Source: Vibrio celticus (GTDB lineage: Bacteria > Pseudomonadota > Gammaproteobacteria > Enterobacterales > Vibrionaceae). Taken from it: DNA of 64,000 nt. The stretch covers positions 1,302,001 through 1,366,000 of the forward strand of contig NZ_AP025464.1 of assembly GCF_024347335.1 (NCBI RefSeq), read 5' to 3'. The position numbers and the translations under genes were made by a program. The notes beneath the pieces are model-generated. The model had not been told where the DNA came from and did not search any database. It was given only the letters and a program-made list of their open reading frames with translations. Positions 53,664-63,216 of the stretch are shown here, piece by piece; position 1 is the stretch's first letter; each line of letters opens with the position of its first letter.

Positions 53664-53707
53664 AAAAATCAATCCAATACTTTATTCTAAGCCATGCACT
53701 ATGAACT

Positions 53708-53746
53708 GACCCCCAATAGTTGGACACCAATTATTGGGGGTCTTTT
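53708..53746 (+). terminator. Hairpin at the left end of IS copy 1, before orfA
   Basis: GACCCCCAATA (53708-53718) and TATTGGGGGTC (53732-53742) form a perfect 11-bp stem followed by TTTT and at once by the orfA ATG. It overlaps the left terminal repeat. It probably limits transposase made from outside transcription by stopping the transcript or hiding the ribosome site. The same structure exists in copy 2 at 61786-61824. Confidence 0.7.
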
Positions 53747-54256
53747 ATGTCCAAATATAGCCGAGAGCTAAAATGTATCATTGCTAAGCAATACTTAGAT
53801 GGCACGTCATCTCTCTACTTAGCAAAACAATATTCAATTTCTTCAAGGCAGATACGGTATTGGGCTCAAGTCTTTGCCATCCATGGTACTGATTCATTTT
53901 TACCAACTAAGCATGCCGCGACTGCTCAAACAAAACGAAAAGCATTGAATTTAATGTGGACGAATGAATGGTCTCTCACGCACACTAGCGCAGTATTAAA
54001 CCTCTCATCCCCTGGGACACTGTCTGCCTGGCTCAAACGATTTAATGAGCTCGGTATCAAGGGGCTCAAAATGCGCCAGAAAGGAAGACCCTCAATGAAA
54101 CAGCAACCTCAACGAACCACTAAGCCGGATAATGAAATGACACTTGAGGAGCTAAAAGAGGAGTTAGTCTACTTACGAACCGAGAATGCTGTTTTAAAAA
54201 AGTTGGAAGAGTTGGAGCAGGAAAAAAACCGTCGAACAAAGAAAAAGCGGTCATAG
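53747..54256 (+). CDS. IS3-family OrfA (copy 1)
   Basis: A 169-residue transposase A protein with an N-terminal helix-turn-helix (MSKYSRELKCIIAKQYLDGT; ISSRQIRYWAQVF), a second HTH-like part (about 60-100) and a C-terminal leucine-rich coiled coil (ELKEELVYLRTENAVLKKLE). The frame is open from 53720, but MSKYSRELK is the usual start in the IS150-like group. It is identical in amino-acid sequence to the OrfA of copy 2. Confidence 0.92.
   Translation: MSKYSRELKCIIAKQYLDGTSSLYLAKQYSISSRQIRYWAQVFAIHGTDSFLPTKHAATAQTKRKALNLMWTNEWSLTHTSAVLNLSSPGTLSAWLKRFNELGIKGLKMRQKGRPSMKQQPQRTTKPDNEMTLEELKEELVYLRTENAVLKKLEELEQEKNRRTKKKRS
54196..54202 (+). promoter_or_regulatory. Programmed -1 frameshift site of the IS3 transposase
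   Basis: The heptamer A-AAA-AAG lies in the orfA frame (TTA AAA AAG), and the -1 frame is open from here through OrfB. This is the classic IS3-family signal for making the OrfAB transposase. The same site is at 62274-62280 in copy 2. Confidence 0.8.
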
Positions 54257-54282
54257 CTCTAACTCTTAAAGGCAAGTACCCG

Positions 54283-55095
54283 TTGAAGCACTTACTGCAG
54301 ACTCTACAGCTGACAAAAAGTGTCTTTTATTATCAGGCTCAAACGAGCAAGCGCCCAAATAGCTACGAACGTGAGCTGCGGTTGATAAAGTCAATTTATC
54401 ATGAACATAAGGGCCGATACGGTTATCGTCGTATTCATTTAGAACTAAAAAATCAGGGGGTCGCGCTTAATCACAAAACGGTTCAAAGGCTTATGGCTCA
54501 GCTCAACCTTAAATCGACGGTCAGGATTAAAAAGTACCGTTCATACCGAGGAGAGTCTGGAACAGCTGCTCCCAACGTGCTTGAAAGAGATTTTAGTGCG
54601 ACTCAACCCGATGAAAAGTGGGTAACTGATGTCACGGAGTTAAAAGTCAAAGAGCAGAAAGTATACTTGTCTCCCGTTGTCGACTTGTTTACTCAGGAAG
54701 TGGTAGCTTATAGAGTGGCCAAAAATGCCTGCTTGCCGCTTGTCACGGATATGCTGACGGAGGCTATATCAAAGCTGAAACCCAACTCAAAGCCAATTAT
54801 ACACAGCGATCAAGGTTGGCAATATCGCCATCGACAGTATCAGAAAAAGGTAGCGGAGAGTGGGTTAACGCAAAGCATGTCGAGAAAAGGTAACTGCTTG
54901 GATAATGCTGTTGCTGAAAACTTTTTTGCTTTACTCAAAACCGAGATGTATCACAACCAAAGCTTTGAAGATGCAGATGCTCTGATAGAGCAAATTAAAG
55001 AATACATCGAGTACTACAATACCAAACGTATAAAAGTGAAACTAAAAGGCCTGACTCCGATAGAATATCGAACTCAGGCCTTGAAAGCCGCTTAA
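54283..55095 (+). CDS. IS3-family OrfB, DDE integrase domain (copy 1)
   Basis: A 270-residue catalytic part, normally made as an OrfAB fusion by frameshifting. The HTH_21-like region HKGRYGYRRIHLEL is followed by the rve domain with the DDE residues in WVTDVTE, IIHSDQGWQY and NCLDNAVAENFFALLKTE. It has GESGTAAPNV where copy 2 has GESESCPNV. It appears intact and possibly active. Confidence 0.93.
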   Translation: MKHLLQTLQLTKSVFYYQAQTSKRPNSYERELRLIKSIYHEHKGRYGYRRIHLELKNQGVALNHKTVQRLMAQLNLKSTVRIKKYRSYRGESGTAAPNVLERDFSATQPDEKWVTDVTELKVKEQKVYLSPVVDLFTQEVVAYRVAKNACLPLVTDMLTEAISKLKPNSKPIIHSDQGWQYRHRQYQKKVAESGLTQSMSRKGNCLDNAVAENFFALLKTEMYHNQSFEDADALIEQIKEYIEYYNTKRIKVKLKGLTPIEYRTQALKAA

Positions 55096-55187
55096 CAGAA
55101 ATGTCCAACTTTATGGGGTCACTTCACTACGCATGGCTTTTTGGTTTCATAACATCGCAAATCTAAGCTAATTCGGCTTCTTCAATT

Positions 55188-55712
55188 ATGTTACTGTTTG
55201 CTTATTCAAAGGCGTTTGATAAGGAAGCAAGCAAAGTGGCAAGACAAGAAGAGAATATACAATTCCAGCTCGTTTCAAATTCTGAATTCGAAGAACTGTT
55301 TGCGTGTGTGAAACAAGGTCTTTTCATACACGTAGATGACGTTTTCGGTTGGGATGACGACTTCCAACGTCAACGACTTTTAAACGATTACCATCCCTCT
55401 TGGTTTCATTGGGTATACCGAGGAAAAGAGAGGATTGGACTTGTGTGTTTTAAGCCTTATGACAACGCATACCATATTCATCTGCTGATCATTTTTCCTC
55501 AAAACCAAGGCCGCTCACTTGGCAAGCAAGTCATGACTCTCATACATAAGAGAGCCACGGAAGAGCGACGTGAGCAAGTCACTCTGTCGAGCTTTAGAAG
55601 TAACACTCGCGCCATTAGTTTTTATCAGTCACTTGGCTACCGAGTTATTGATGAAGGAGATGATGATTTTATGGGATTGGCTCTCAACCTAGCTAACTCT
55701 CAGCCTCGCTAA
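55188..55712 (+). CDS. GNAT-family N-acetyltransferase
   Basis: A 174-residue GNAT enzyme that would transfer an acetyl group to an unknown amine. The acetyl-CoA loop is seen in FPQNQGRSLGKQVMTLIHKRA (about 108-128) and the C-terminal motif in NTRAISFYQSLGYRV. ATG 55188 starts the longest form; GTG 55236 behind AAGGA would give a 158-residue protein and may be the true start. It lies between the IS copies and just after copy 1, so its expression may have changed with the insertion. Confidence 0.82.
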   Translation: MLLFAYSKAFDKEASKVARQEENIQFQLVSNSEFEELFACVKQGLFIHVDDVFGWDDDFQRQRLLNDYHPSWFHWVYRGKERIGLVCFKPYDNAYHIHLLIIFPQNQGRSLGKQVMTLIHKRATEERREQVTLSSFRSNTRAISFYQSLGYRVIDEGDDDFMGLALNLANSQPR

Positions 55713-55751
55713 CCATAGAGAAAATACAGATAGCGAGTAGGTAGAGAGCGT

Positions 55752-58673
55752 TTACTTTAGCGCGCTTGAAATATCTAATTTCTCAATCAATGACGGAAAA
55801 CCCCAACCGTTCTCGCCTTCGACCACCGATTCTCCGGTCAAATACTCAAACAGCGTTGGCGCTAAAGATCCGTTAGCTTCAATTTTCAATTGCTGAGAGT
55901 TATCGCCAATTGGCGCTCCCCAGAATCCGATGAAAGCATCTTTCTCTAAGTAATCCTCACCAGCATGACGACCCGGCACCTTAGTGTTGTAGCCAATTCC
56001 CGCTTTAGGGAACAAGTTAACCGTGCCAGCCCTATCTTCAAGGTAGATATTAGCCAGTTGATTCACTGAATCTGGTCGAAGTGTTGGCTGCGTCAATGAA
56101 GTCCACTCAGCACTACTACACCACGTTGTCACATCCGCTTTAACCGCTCGGTTAATACACTTGTCGACCAATTGAGAATACTGTGAAAAATCAGCTTCGC
56201 TTGGTGATGCTAGGTATGGATTTAACCTTTGCGTATTGAGCAAAATCGGCGCTCGGTTATCTTCCAATGACTCATAGAAAAGCTTGTCACCTTCACGTGT
56301 GATCAATTCATCGACCCGTTTTAAATCACGGTTGCCAATCACACGAACAGCGCAACGTTGTTGATCACATGTGCTTTCTCTTACGACCATATAATCAAGA
56401 CTCTCAGGCAAGCGTTGCGCTATCTGATTGATGATGTCTATGTTCTGACCAGCTGGCGCTGCAATCGGAGACCACTGCGTGAGTTCTTGGTAAACAGGCT
56501 GAACCTGCCACCCTTGAGCCGAATTAAAGAAGTCCATCATGAAGTTACCACCAGCAGTCGAGGCAACCACCACATCCAATTCCTTCGAGCTTGGGTAGCT
56601 TAGAGCATTGGTGATTTTAGGCCCTTCCCCCTCGTCCGAAGATATCTTCTTAACCACAATTGGATACTCTAGCTCTGCTTGTAAGCCTTCGAATACCTGC
56701 TTTTCGGGGTTGAGCGCGTAGAACACTGGCGTTAAACCATGATCTCCTGCCATGCCCCATAGCGTTTTATCGTAAACGCCTGCACTGCGGTAGGTCGCTT
56801 CAATCTGGCGAATCCAATAGTCCAGTCGGTTAAGCTCTCCAGTCGGCATCAGAATTTCGTCACTAAAAGGACCGGTAAAGTGTGCGAAGTGATCCGGCCA
56901 TGGGTTATAAACCAAGGTGTAGTCGGGCATCCCTTTTCCATCTAACTCGGCAAACTGAGTGATCGACTGTTTAACCAGAGCTCTCTTTGAAAACTTAGTG
57001 AAAAAATCAAAGCCAGATATAGACTGATACGCTTCAATATCTTCAATCAAGGCTTGACGCTTTTCTTGCAAAACCACTTCGACTTCTGAACGTTCTTGAA
57101 GCTCTTTAACGCAGCGTTTCTCACCATAATCACGCAGTGACTCACCCAAACCTAGGTTTACTAGCCCGTCGTAAGTGGTGTGAGCATTCCAATCATATTG
57201 AGCGTTGCAGTTCAGCGTTTTCAGGTAATCAAGGCGATCAAACATGGTCTGCACCTTGTTGTTTGCCATCAACACATCCAACTGCAGGGCATCATTGCCG
57301 AAGAAGTAATAAGCTCGGTCGATCTCTCGGTCAACAAAGTGGAAATTAGGGATACCAGTGCCACCTTGCCCCGATACTTTCGCGCCCGTTTTAATGATCG
57401 GTAGATTACGTACGCTGATCGTCGGAGTAGAAGAGATACCCACTCGGCTTATATTATTTCGATTCTCTTGATAAAGTTTTTTGAAGAACGGAAGATAATT
57501 CGGATCACGGTAGGTTTGTTCAGACAGAACCTCCATGAACCTCACCTGCTGTTGATGCTCAGGCTCAATCACCGTTTCTAGCTTAGGTTTGTATTGCGCT
57601 CGGTTTTTATGGTTCTGATAAGCAACCGAAATGAAAGGTGAATCTTCATCAACCAAGCCTTCGATCAACCCCTGCTGTAAACCATCGACAGTCACTTGAA
57701 CCGCAAAGCGCTTGTGCTGTTGGGATTCTAAGAACTGAATGAGCGCATCAGGCTGGTCACTGAACGCTTGCTGCATCCAATCATCGAGCGCTTCTGCACG
57801 TTCTTCTTTAAACACAAACTGTCGGTAGGCTTTCAGCAAGTTTAAGCGCACAAAATCAATAAGCGTGATGGTAAGAGCTTGTGCTTTGTTATTCGGCTTA
57901 TCAGCGTTTTCTGGTTTACCATCTTCTGCAATCGCCAACATTGCAGACTTCATGTCGCCGTCATCCATTCCCAATGCCGCTTTACCGATCAAATCAACAA
58001 TGATCGGTTGAATTTGAGCGATGATAGCTAGATCTTCAGGGCTATTGGTTAAGTATGTGTAATTCGCAGGGAGCGTGTCCATATCCTGCCAAACACCAAT
58101 TTCGAATAACGCATCGTAGATAACCACCATGTTAGCAATGAACTGTTCATCGATACGAATACCTTCATGATGTCCCGTTGCTTCAGTCGAGGTATCTGGC
58201 TCGTGATGCTCTGAGGTTGGCTTATCTCCAACATGATAGAGGCTATGTTCAAAGCCCTTTAGCGCCTGCTTATCATAAACCGTCGACAAGTAAGATTTGA
58301 ACACATCTTCACTGCCCAAGCCTGAATAGCGGTCGTAATAACTATAGAGAAAATAACCCAGAGGAATTGAGTACGTCGGGTTAGATAACTGAGCAACGAC
58401 TCTGGCTTTTGTTTTGACATCTAAAGGGAGAGCGAGAATATACGCATCTAATGTAACGCCACCAATCGTGAAAAGAGCCGCATCACGAGTTAGTTTGGCA
58501 GAATAACTTAGGCTTGAAAGCACCTGATTTTTCAACACTTCACTGGAGCTAAACACGCCACCAATGACGGGCGTTGTTGATATATCAGCCGCACTCGGAG
58601 CTGACGCAAGCGCCAACGATAAGACACTGAATAAACTGGCGTAACTGCGAACGTGAGAATAAGAGCTCATCAA
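55752..58673 (-). CDS. Large secreted alkaline-phosphatase-superfamily protein
   Basis: A 973-residue protein with an N-terminal signal peptide (cleavage near SAPSA). The C-terminal two thirds look like a nucleotide pyrophosphatase/phosphodiesterase-type metal hydrolase: a possible nucleophile Thr in GGTGIPNFHF, metal-site residues in NPWPDHFAHFTGP and WGMAGDHGLTP, and a late His in PGRHAGEDYLEKDAFIGFWG. The N-terminal ~390 residues are helical and unassigned. Substrate and localisation (periplasm or outside) are inferred. It is divergent from the lipoprotein gene at 59069. Confidence 0.72.
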   Translation of the reverse strand: MMSSYSHVRSYASLFSVLSLALASAPSAADISTTPVIGGVFSSSEVLKNQVLSSLSYSAKLTRDAALFTIGGVTLDAYILALPLDVKTKARVVAQLSNPTYSIPLGYFLYSYYDRYSGLGSEDVFKSYLSTVYDKQALKGFEHSLYHVGDKPTSEHHEPDTSTEATGHHEGIRIDEQFIANMVVIYDALFEIGVWQDMDTLPANYTYLTNSPEDLAIIAQIQPIIVDLIGKAALGMDDGDMKSAMLAIAEDGKPENADKPNNKAQALTITLIDFVRLNLLKAYRQFVFKEERAEALDDWMQQAFSDQPDALIQFLESQQHKRFAVQVTVDGLQQGLIEGLVDEDSPFISVAYQNHKNRAQYKPKLETVIEPEHQQQVRFMEVLSEQTYRDPNYLPFFKKLYQENRNNISRVGISSTPTISVRNLPIIKTGAKVSGQGGTGIPNFHFVDREIDRAYYFFGNDALQLDVLMANNKVQTMFDRLDYLKTLNCNAQYDWNAHTTYDGLVNLGLGESLRDYGEKRCVKELQERSEVEVVLQEKRQALIEDIEAYQSISGFDFFTKFSKRALVKQSITQFAELDGKGMPDYTLVYNPWPDHFAHFTGPFSDEILMPTGELNRLDYWIRQIEATYRSAGVYDKTLWGMAGDHGLTPVFYALNPEKQVFEGLQAELEYPIVVKKISSDEGEGPKITNALSYPSSKELDVVVASTAGGNFMMDFFNSAQGWQVQPVYQELTQWSPIAAPAGQNIDIINQIAQRLPESLDYMVVRESTCDQQRCAVRVIGNRDLKRVDELITREGDKLFYESLEDNRAPILLNTQRLNPYLASPSEADFSQYSQLVDKCINRAVKADVTTWCSSAEWTSLTQPTLRPDSVNQLANIYLEDRAGTVNLFPKAGIGYNTKVPGRHAGEDYLEKDAFIGFWGAPIGDNSQQLKIEANGSLAPTLFEYLTGESVVEGENGWGFPSLIEKLDISSALK

Positions 58674-59068
58674 ATTTCCTTTAGATCAACACACTTCTAT
58701 AAATACGACTTATTGTTTCAGTTTAAACTGATTAGTCAACCTACGGCCATCTCTAAAGGTTATACAGACAACCAGCACCTATAAAATATATACACATCTA
58801 TAAATAACAATCACTTAACCCAACCTGCAATTGACAGGAACATCAATTACAAACACTAAACATTCACCATAGATATCACTCGCATATATAACTCAGCTAA
58901 TTAGATATATCTCTAGAATAAACACTCCTGCTATTTCCGCTATATACCGTTTTGATACATTTCTCATCAATGGCATTCAATTTATAAATAGTCATATTTA
59001 TCAATGACATTCTCCCGATTGATTCCAGAGTAATAATTTTTTATCAATAACTTAATAGGAGAACTAAC
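58674..59068. other. Divergent promoter region with a 12-bp palindrome
   Basis: These 395 AT-rich bases hold the promoters of the two divergent envelope genes. A perfect palindrome CAGTTTAAACTG lies at 58719-58730, about 50 bp upstream of the phosphatase-like gene. No gene is seen. Confidence 0.5.
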
Positions 59069-61750
59069 ATGAATGGTCAACGTTCACTGTTAGCAGTGGC
59101 AATAGCCCTAGGGATAGCAGGATGTGGTAGCGACAGTTCGGATAGCTCTACAACTGATACTGGCGGTTCAACAGCAACTTCAGCGTCTTTAACAGCAAAA
59201 GCCGCTGATGGCTATTTGGTAGGAGCCAATGCGTGTTTGGATCTAAACAGCAATAAAGTTTGTGATAAGGATGAGCCAAGTGCCGTAACGGGTGACGATG
59301 GTTCGTTTACAATTGATAATCTAACTCAAGAACAACTTGAACAAGGTACTCTGTTGATCGAAGTGGTTGCTGGGCAAACCATAGATACCGATAACCCAGG
59401 TGTCGTTCTAAGCAAGAGCTATCGCTTAACTGCACCTCCAAAATCCGCATTTATTAGCCCATTAACGACTCTGATTCAAAATGAAATAGAGAGTGGTTCT
59501 TCGTTAGAAGAAGCTAAAACAGCTATTCAAGAGAAGTTAGGGACAACTCTCGATTTAACGCAAGATTATATCGAAGCCAAAAACAATAATGACTTAGCCG
59601 ATTCACAAAAAGCGGCTTTTGAAAACCTACACCGCGTTGCTCAAGTTACCGCTTCAGTCATGGCAGAGAACACGGATGCGTTATCAGAAACAGCAGCGGG
59701 CGCCGGTATTTCTGTCGAAGCACTCACCGCATTGATTAATGAAGAAGTAACTCGAGTCCTCGAGGAAGTCGTAAGAAATATTGAAGCAGCTGGAGAAAAC
59801 TTCAACCCAAGCGACATTGCTGGCAGCATTAATCGCGATCACATCGCCATTAATGACTCTAATCTCGAAGATAAAATTAAAGAAAATGACGCAAATAAAG
59901 GCTCTAAGCAAGCCGACCTCGCGAAGCTTATCAAAACAGACGGTATCAATTGGTTTGGCGGCGATAATGACACTGGCAAAGATTTAGTAGTTGCCTATGG
60001 AACATTGAAGTCTGATGCAGATAACTCAGTTACCGATACCAGTTATATTTATGATTACTTTGCTGAGCAATTTGTTGAGTTTGAAGATACACCTGACACA
60101 AATAGCATGGTGTTAGGACAAAACGGTTGGGAAGCGAGCGATGATACCTTAACCAGCATTAAGCCGAACGAAGACGGCAGCTTAACTCTAGAATCTAGAA
60201 GCTCGATTTTTAGTGAAGTTGCTAGCGCCAAGCAATTAGATATCAGTGGGCTCAATGTTCGTTCCATCATGGATCAAACGGATGATGAGAACGTTTGGTC
60301 TAACATTATGCCAGTAGGTTTAAAATTCCCTGACAACACAACCGCATATAAATTGTCTGTAGAAGACATCAGCGACAACATTTATACCTTTTACAAAGGT
60401 GATTGGTGTGCCGAGCACGCTCCGGATCGCTATGAAGCGCTCAATAACATGTGTAACGGCATTAGCGCCTTTAAGAATGGCAGCGATACATGGCTTGCCA
60501 CTTTGGCATCGACCATTGCTGAAGATGAATCAGACCGTCATGACACAGCGTCTAACAATCATGCAGATTTAATTCCAATGGCAGGCATGGAAAGTGCTGA
60601 AATATTTGCACAGCTGCTCTCTAACGGCACCGTAGTTTATTATACAAGAGCATGGAATTTAGATTCTACATTCTCCAAATTGTCAGAACTCGGTTCGTGG
60701 AAAGATGAATCCGTAAATGGCGAGGTATTACGTCAAGTTACGATTCCTGAATCTATCCACTCGCAAGCTACATGGTCTAACTACCAAAAAGAAGATAACT
60801 CCGCTTACTTGTCTGTAGTCGAAGGCTTTGTACGTATTACCTACAAGGAAGTTGAAGATGCAGGCAGTGAGGCTTATGTTTTTGATGAAGCGACTAAGCA
60901 GTTCATTTTGGATAACGCATTAACACCACAACCTTTACACCCTCTCAACCTACAGGCTTGTCTTGACTCGCTGCCGGATGCTGAGTTCATTGCGACGGCT
61001 AATGACGTCACGGTTTACGATGTACAGCGCACACCGATATGGGATCCTGAGCCAGTAACACAGAACCTAACTTATGAGTTTATCTATCTTGGGAATACTT
61101 TCTCTTGGCTGAATGACGTTACGTTGGTCACCGGGCTACCAAGTTGGATTTCGGACTTAGCAGGTAGCTTAGAAAAAACGCGTATCGATATCAAAGATCC
61201 GGAAGGTACTTTAATGGGGTATGAGTATTCATATAGCTCTGAAGATCACTATCTAGGTCAAGAGGGCTTTAACTCTGATGACTCACTAGGTTGGGGATCG
61301 GCTAAAGCAGTATTACCACTGACGATTACTGACAACCAGAAAATCATCAATCAAACGGTAGACTTTGGAACGTCAACTAACGCACCACTTGCCTCTCAGT
61401 TTGATTATTGGTATGACGAGATCAGCGGTGAATTCGGTGAAACTGAGTACCCTGGATTAAGAACCGTTTCTGTAGAGACTTCACTAGACGATATTATCTA
61501 CGGACGACCTTACTTTCTGCACACTTTCAACTACCAAGAAACCTACCTAGGTAAAGAAGAAGTTACTGTGCCTGCGGGTACCTTTGCTGCATGTAAAGTA
61601 ACAAGTGAGACACAATTCGAAAATGACGGACCTCGTGACACTCAAACCACCTGGGTGACCAACCGAGGTTCAATTAAGTCCACCCGTGAAGAACCTTCTT
61701 GGGGCATGTCGATTGTGACTGAGGCAAAAAGCTTACCTTCTATTCAATAA
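59069..61750 (+). CDS. Large lipoprotein of unknown function
   Basis: An 893-residue lipoprotein: signal and lipobox GIAGC (Cys19), then a Ser/Thr/Asp-rich linker. Residues about 45-120 hold a carboxypeptidase-regulatory-like module with a possible Ca-binding loop (CLDLNSNKVCDKDEPSAVTGD). A helical region follows (about 120-290), then a large beta-rich part. The C-terminal ~120 residues include VTVPAGTFAACKV, as seen in DUF3108-like domains. I do not recognise a precise function. It has an AGGAG ribosome site and lies between the phosphatase-like gene and IS copy 2. Confidence 0.7.
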   Translation: MNGQRSLLAVAIALGIAGCGSDSSDSSTTDTGGSTATSASLTAKAADGYLVGANACLDLNSNKVCDKDEPSAVTGDDGSFTIDNLTQEQLEQGTLLIEVVAGQTIDTDNPGVVLSKSYRLTAPPKSAFISPLTTLIQNEIESGSSLEEAKTAIQEKLGTTLDLTQDYIEAKNNNDLADSQKAAFENLHRVAQVTASVMAENTDALSETAAGAGISVEALTALINEEVTRVLEEVVRNIEAAGENFNPSDIAGSINRDHIAINDSNLEDKIKENDANKGSKQADLAKLIKTDGINWFGGDNDTGKDLVVAYGTLKSDADNSVTDTSYIYDYFAEQFVEFEDTPDTNSMVLGQNGWEASDDTLTSIKPNEDGSLTLESRSSIFSEVASAKQLDISGLNVRSIMDQTDDENVWSNIMPVGLKFPDNTTAYKLSVEDISDNIYTFYKGDWCAEHAPDRYEALNNMCNGISAFKNGSDTWLATLASTIAEDESDRHDTASNNHADLIPMAGMESAEIFAQLLSNGTVVYYTRAWNLDSTFSKLSELGSWKDESVNGEVLRQVTIPESIHSQATWSNYQKEDNSAYLSVVEGFVRITYKEVEDAGSEAYVFDEATKQFILDNALTPQPLHPLNLQACLDSLPDAEFIATANDVTVYDVQRTPIWDPEPVTQNLTYEFIYLGNTFSWLNDVTLVTGLPSWISDLAGSLEKTRIDIKDPEGTLMGYEYSYSSEDHYLGQEGFNSDDSLGWGSAKAVLPLTITDNQKIINQTVDFGTSTNAPLASQFDYWYDEISGEFGETEYPGLRTVSVETSLDDIIYGRPYFLHTFNYQETYLGKEEVTVPAGTFAACKVTSETQFENDGPRDTQTTWVTNRGSIKSTREEPSWGMSIVTEAKSLPSIQ

Positions 61751-61824
61751 TCGTTAGATAATATGAACAAGCCAATATCTGAACTGACCCCCAATAGTTG
61801 GACACCAATTATTGGGGGTCTTTT

Positions 61825-62334
61825 ATGTCCAAATATAGCCGAGAGCTAAAATGTATCATTGCTAAGCAATACTTAGATGGCACGTCATCTCTCTACTTAG
61901 CAAAACAATATTCAATTTCTTCAAGGCAGATACGGTATTGGGCTCAAGTCTTTGCCATCCATGGTACTGATTCATTTTTACCAACTAAGCATGCCGCGAC
62001 TGCTCAAACAAAACGAAAAGCATTGAATTTAATGTGGACGAATGAATGGTCTCTCACGCACACTAGCGCAGTATTAAACCTCTCATCCCCTGGGACACTG
62101 TCTGCCTGGCTCAAACGATTTAATGAGCTCGGTATCAAGGGGCTCAAAATGCGCCAGAAAGGAAGACCCTCAATGAAACAGCAACCTCAACGAACCACTA
62201 AGCCGGATAATGAAATGACACTTGAGGAGCTAAAAGAGGAGTTAGTCTACTTACGAACCGAGAATGCTGTTTTAAAAAAGTTGGAAGAGTTGGAGCAGGA
62301 AAAAAACCGTCGAACAAAGAAAAAGCGGTCATAG
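61825..62334 (+). CDS. IS3-family OrfA (copy 2)
   Basis: Identical in amino-acid sequence to the OrfA of copy 1 (169 residues) with the same upstream hairpin and the same A-AAA-AAG slippery site at 62274-62280. Confidence 0.92.
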   Translation: MSKYSRELKCIIAKQYLDGTSSLYLAKQYSISSRQIRYWAQVFAIHGTDSFLPTKHAATAQTKRKALNLMWTNEWSLTHTSAVLNLSSPGTLSAWLKRFNELGIKGLKMRQKGRPSMKQQPQRTTKPDNEMTLEELKEELVYLRTENAVLKKLEELEQEKNRRTKKKRS

Positions 62335-62360
62335 CTCTAACTCTTAAAGGCAAGTACCCG

Positions 62361-63170
62361 TTGAAGCACTTACTGCAGACTCTACAGCTGGCAAAAAGTG
62401 TCTTTTATTATCAGGCTCAAACGAGCAAGCGCCCAAATAGCTACGAACGTGAGCTGCGGTTGATAAAGTCAATTTATCATGAACATAAGGGCCGATACGG
62501 TTATCGTCGTATTCATTTAGAACTAAAAAATCAGGGGGTCGCGCTTAATCACAAAACGGTTCAAAGGCTTATGGCTCAGCTAAACCTTAAATCGACGGTC
62601 AGGATTAAAAAGTATCGTTCATACCGAGGAGAGTCAGAAAGCTGTCCCAACGTGCTTGAAAGAGATTTTAGTGCGACTCAACCCGATGAAAAGTGGGTAA
62701 CTGATGTCACGGAGTTCAAAGTCAAAGAGCAGAAAGTATACTTGTCTCCCGTTGTCGACTTGTTTACTCAGGAAGTGGTAGCTTATAGAGTGGCCAAAAA
62801 TGCCTGCTTGCCGCTTGTCACGGATATGCTGACGGAGGCTATATCAACGCTTAAACCCAACTCAAAGCCAATTATACACAGCGATCAAGGTTGGCAATAT
62901 CGCCATCGACAGTATCAGAAAAAGGTAGCGGAGAGTGGGTTAACGCAAAGCATGTCGAGAAAAGGTAACTGCTTGGATAATGCTGTTGCTGAAAACTTTT
63001 TTGCTTTACTCAAAACCGAGATGTATCACAACCAAAGCTTTGAAGATGCAGATGCTCTGATAGAGCAAATTAAAGAATACATCGAGTACTACAATACCAA
63101 ACGTATAAAAGTGAAACTAAAAGGCCTGACTCCGATAGAATATCGAACTCAGGCCTTGAAAGCCGCTTAA
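62361..63170 (+). CDS. IS3-family OrfB, DDE integrase domain (copy 2)
   Basis: A 269-residue catalytic part with all DDE residues kept (WVTDVTE, HSDQGWQY, AVAENFFALL). Differences from copy 1 are L-A-K for L-T-K near the start, ESCPNV for GTAAPNV, TEFK for TELK, and STLK for SKLK. It appears intact. Confidence 0.92.
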   Translation: MKHLLQTLQLAKSVFYYQAQTSKRPNSYERELRLIKSIYHEHKGRYGYRRIHLELKNQGVALNHKTVQRLMAQLNLKSTVRIKKYRSYRGESESCPNVLERDFSATQPDEKWVTDVTEFKVKEQKVYLSPVVDLFTQEVVAYRVAKNACLPLVTDMLTEAISTLKPNSKPIIHSDQGWQYRHRQYQKKVAESGLTQSMSRKGNCLDNAVAENFFALLKTEMYHNQSFEDADALIEQIKEYIEYYNTKRIKVKLKGLTPIEYRTQALKAA

Positions 63171-63216
63171 CAGAAATGTCCAACTTTATGGGATCATTTC
63201 AAGCTCATCGCTTTCC

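Larger units (their letters stand above)
53702..55126 (+). mobile_element. IS3-family insertion sequence, copy 1
   Basis: A 1425-bp element with 25-bp imperfect terminal repeats: left TGAACTGACCCCCAATAGTT and on, right TGAAGTGACCCCATAAAGTT and on (as read from each end inward), both ending in GGACA. It is flanked by a 3-bp target duplication CTA (53699-53701 and 55127-55129). It encodes OrfA and OrfB in a -1 frame relation. Its insertion point is the loop of a former terminator: AAGCCATGC at 53689-53697 and GCATGGCTTTTT at 55131-55142 would pair if the element were removed. Confidence 0.95.
61780..63201 (+). mobile_element. IS3-family insertion sequence, copy 2
   Basis: A 1422-bp copy of the element at 53702-55126, in the same orientation. 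The left terminal repeat is identical to copy 1. The right one has two changes (GGGATCATTTCA for GGGGTCACTTCA). The flanks ATC and AGC give no target duplication. It lies 15 nt from the end of manA. OrfA is identical to copy 1, and OrfB carries a 3-nt deletion and a few substitutions. Confidence 0.93.

Noticed and set aside
53702..63201. Composite transposon formed by the two IS3 copies
   Set aside because: Copy 1 has its own CTA target duplication and splits a native terminator, showing that it inserted alone. The outermost flanks (CTA and AGC) do not match. Two separate events are more likely.
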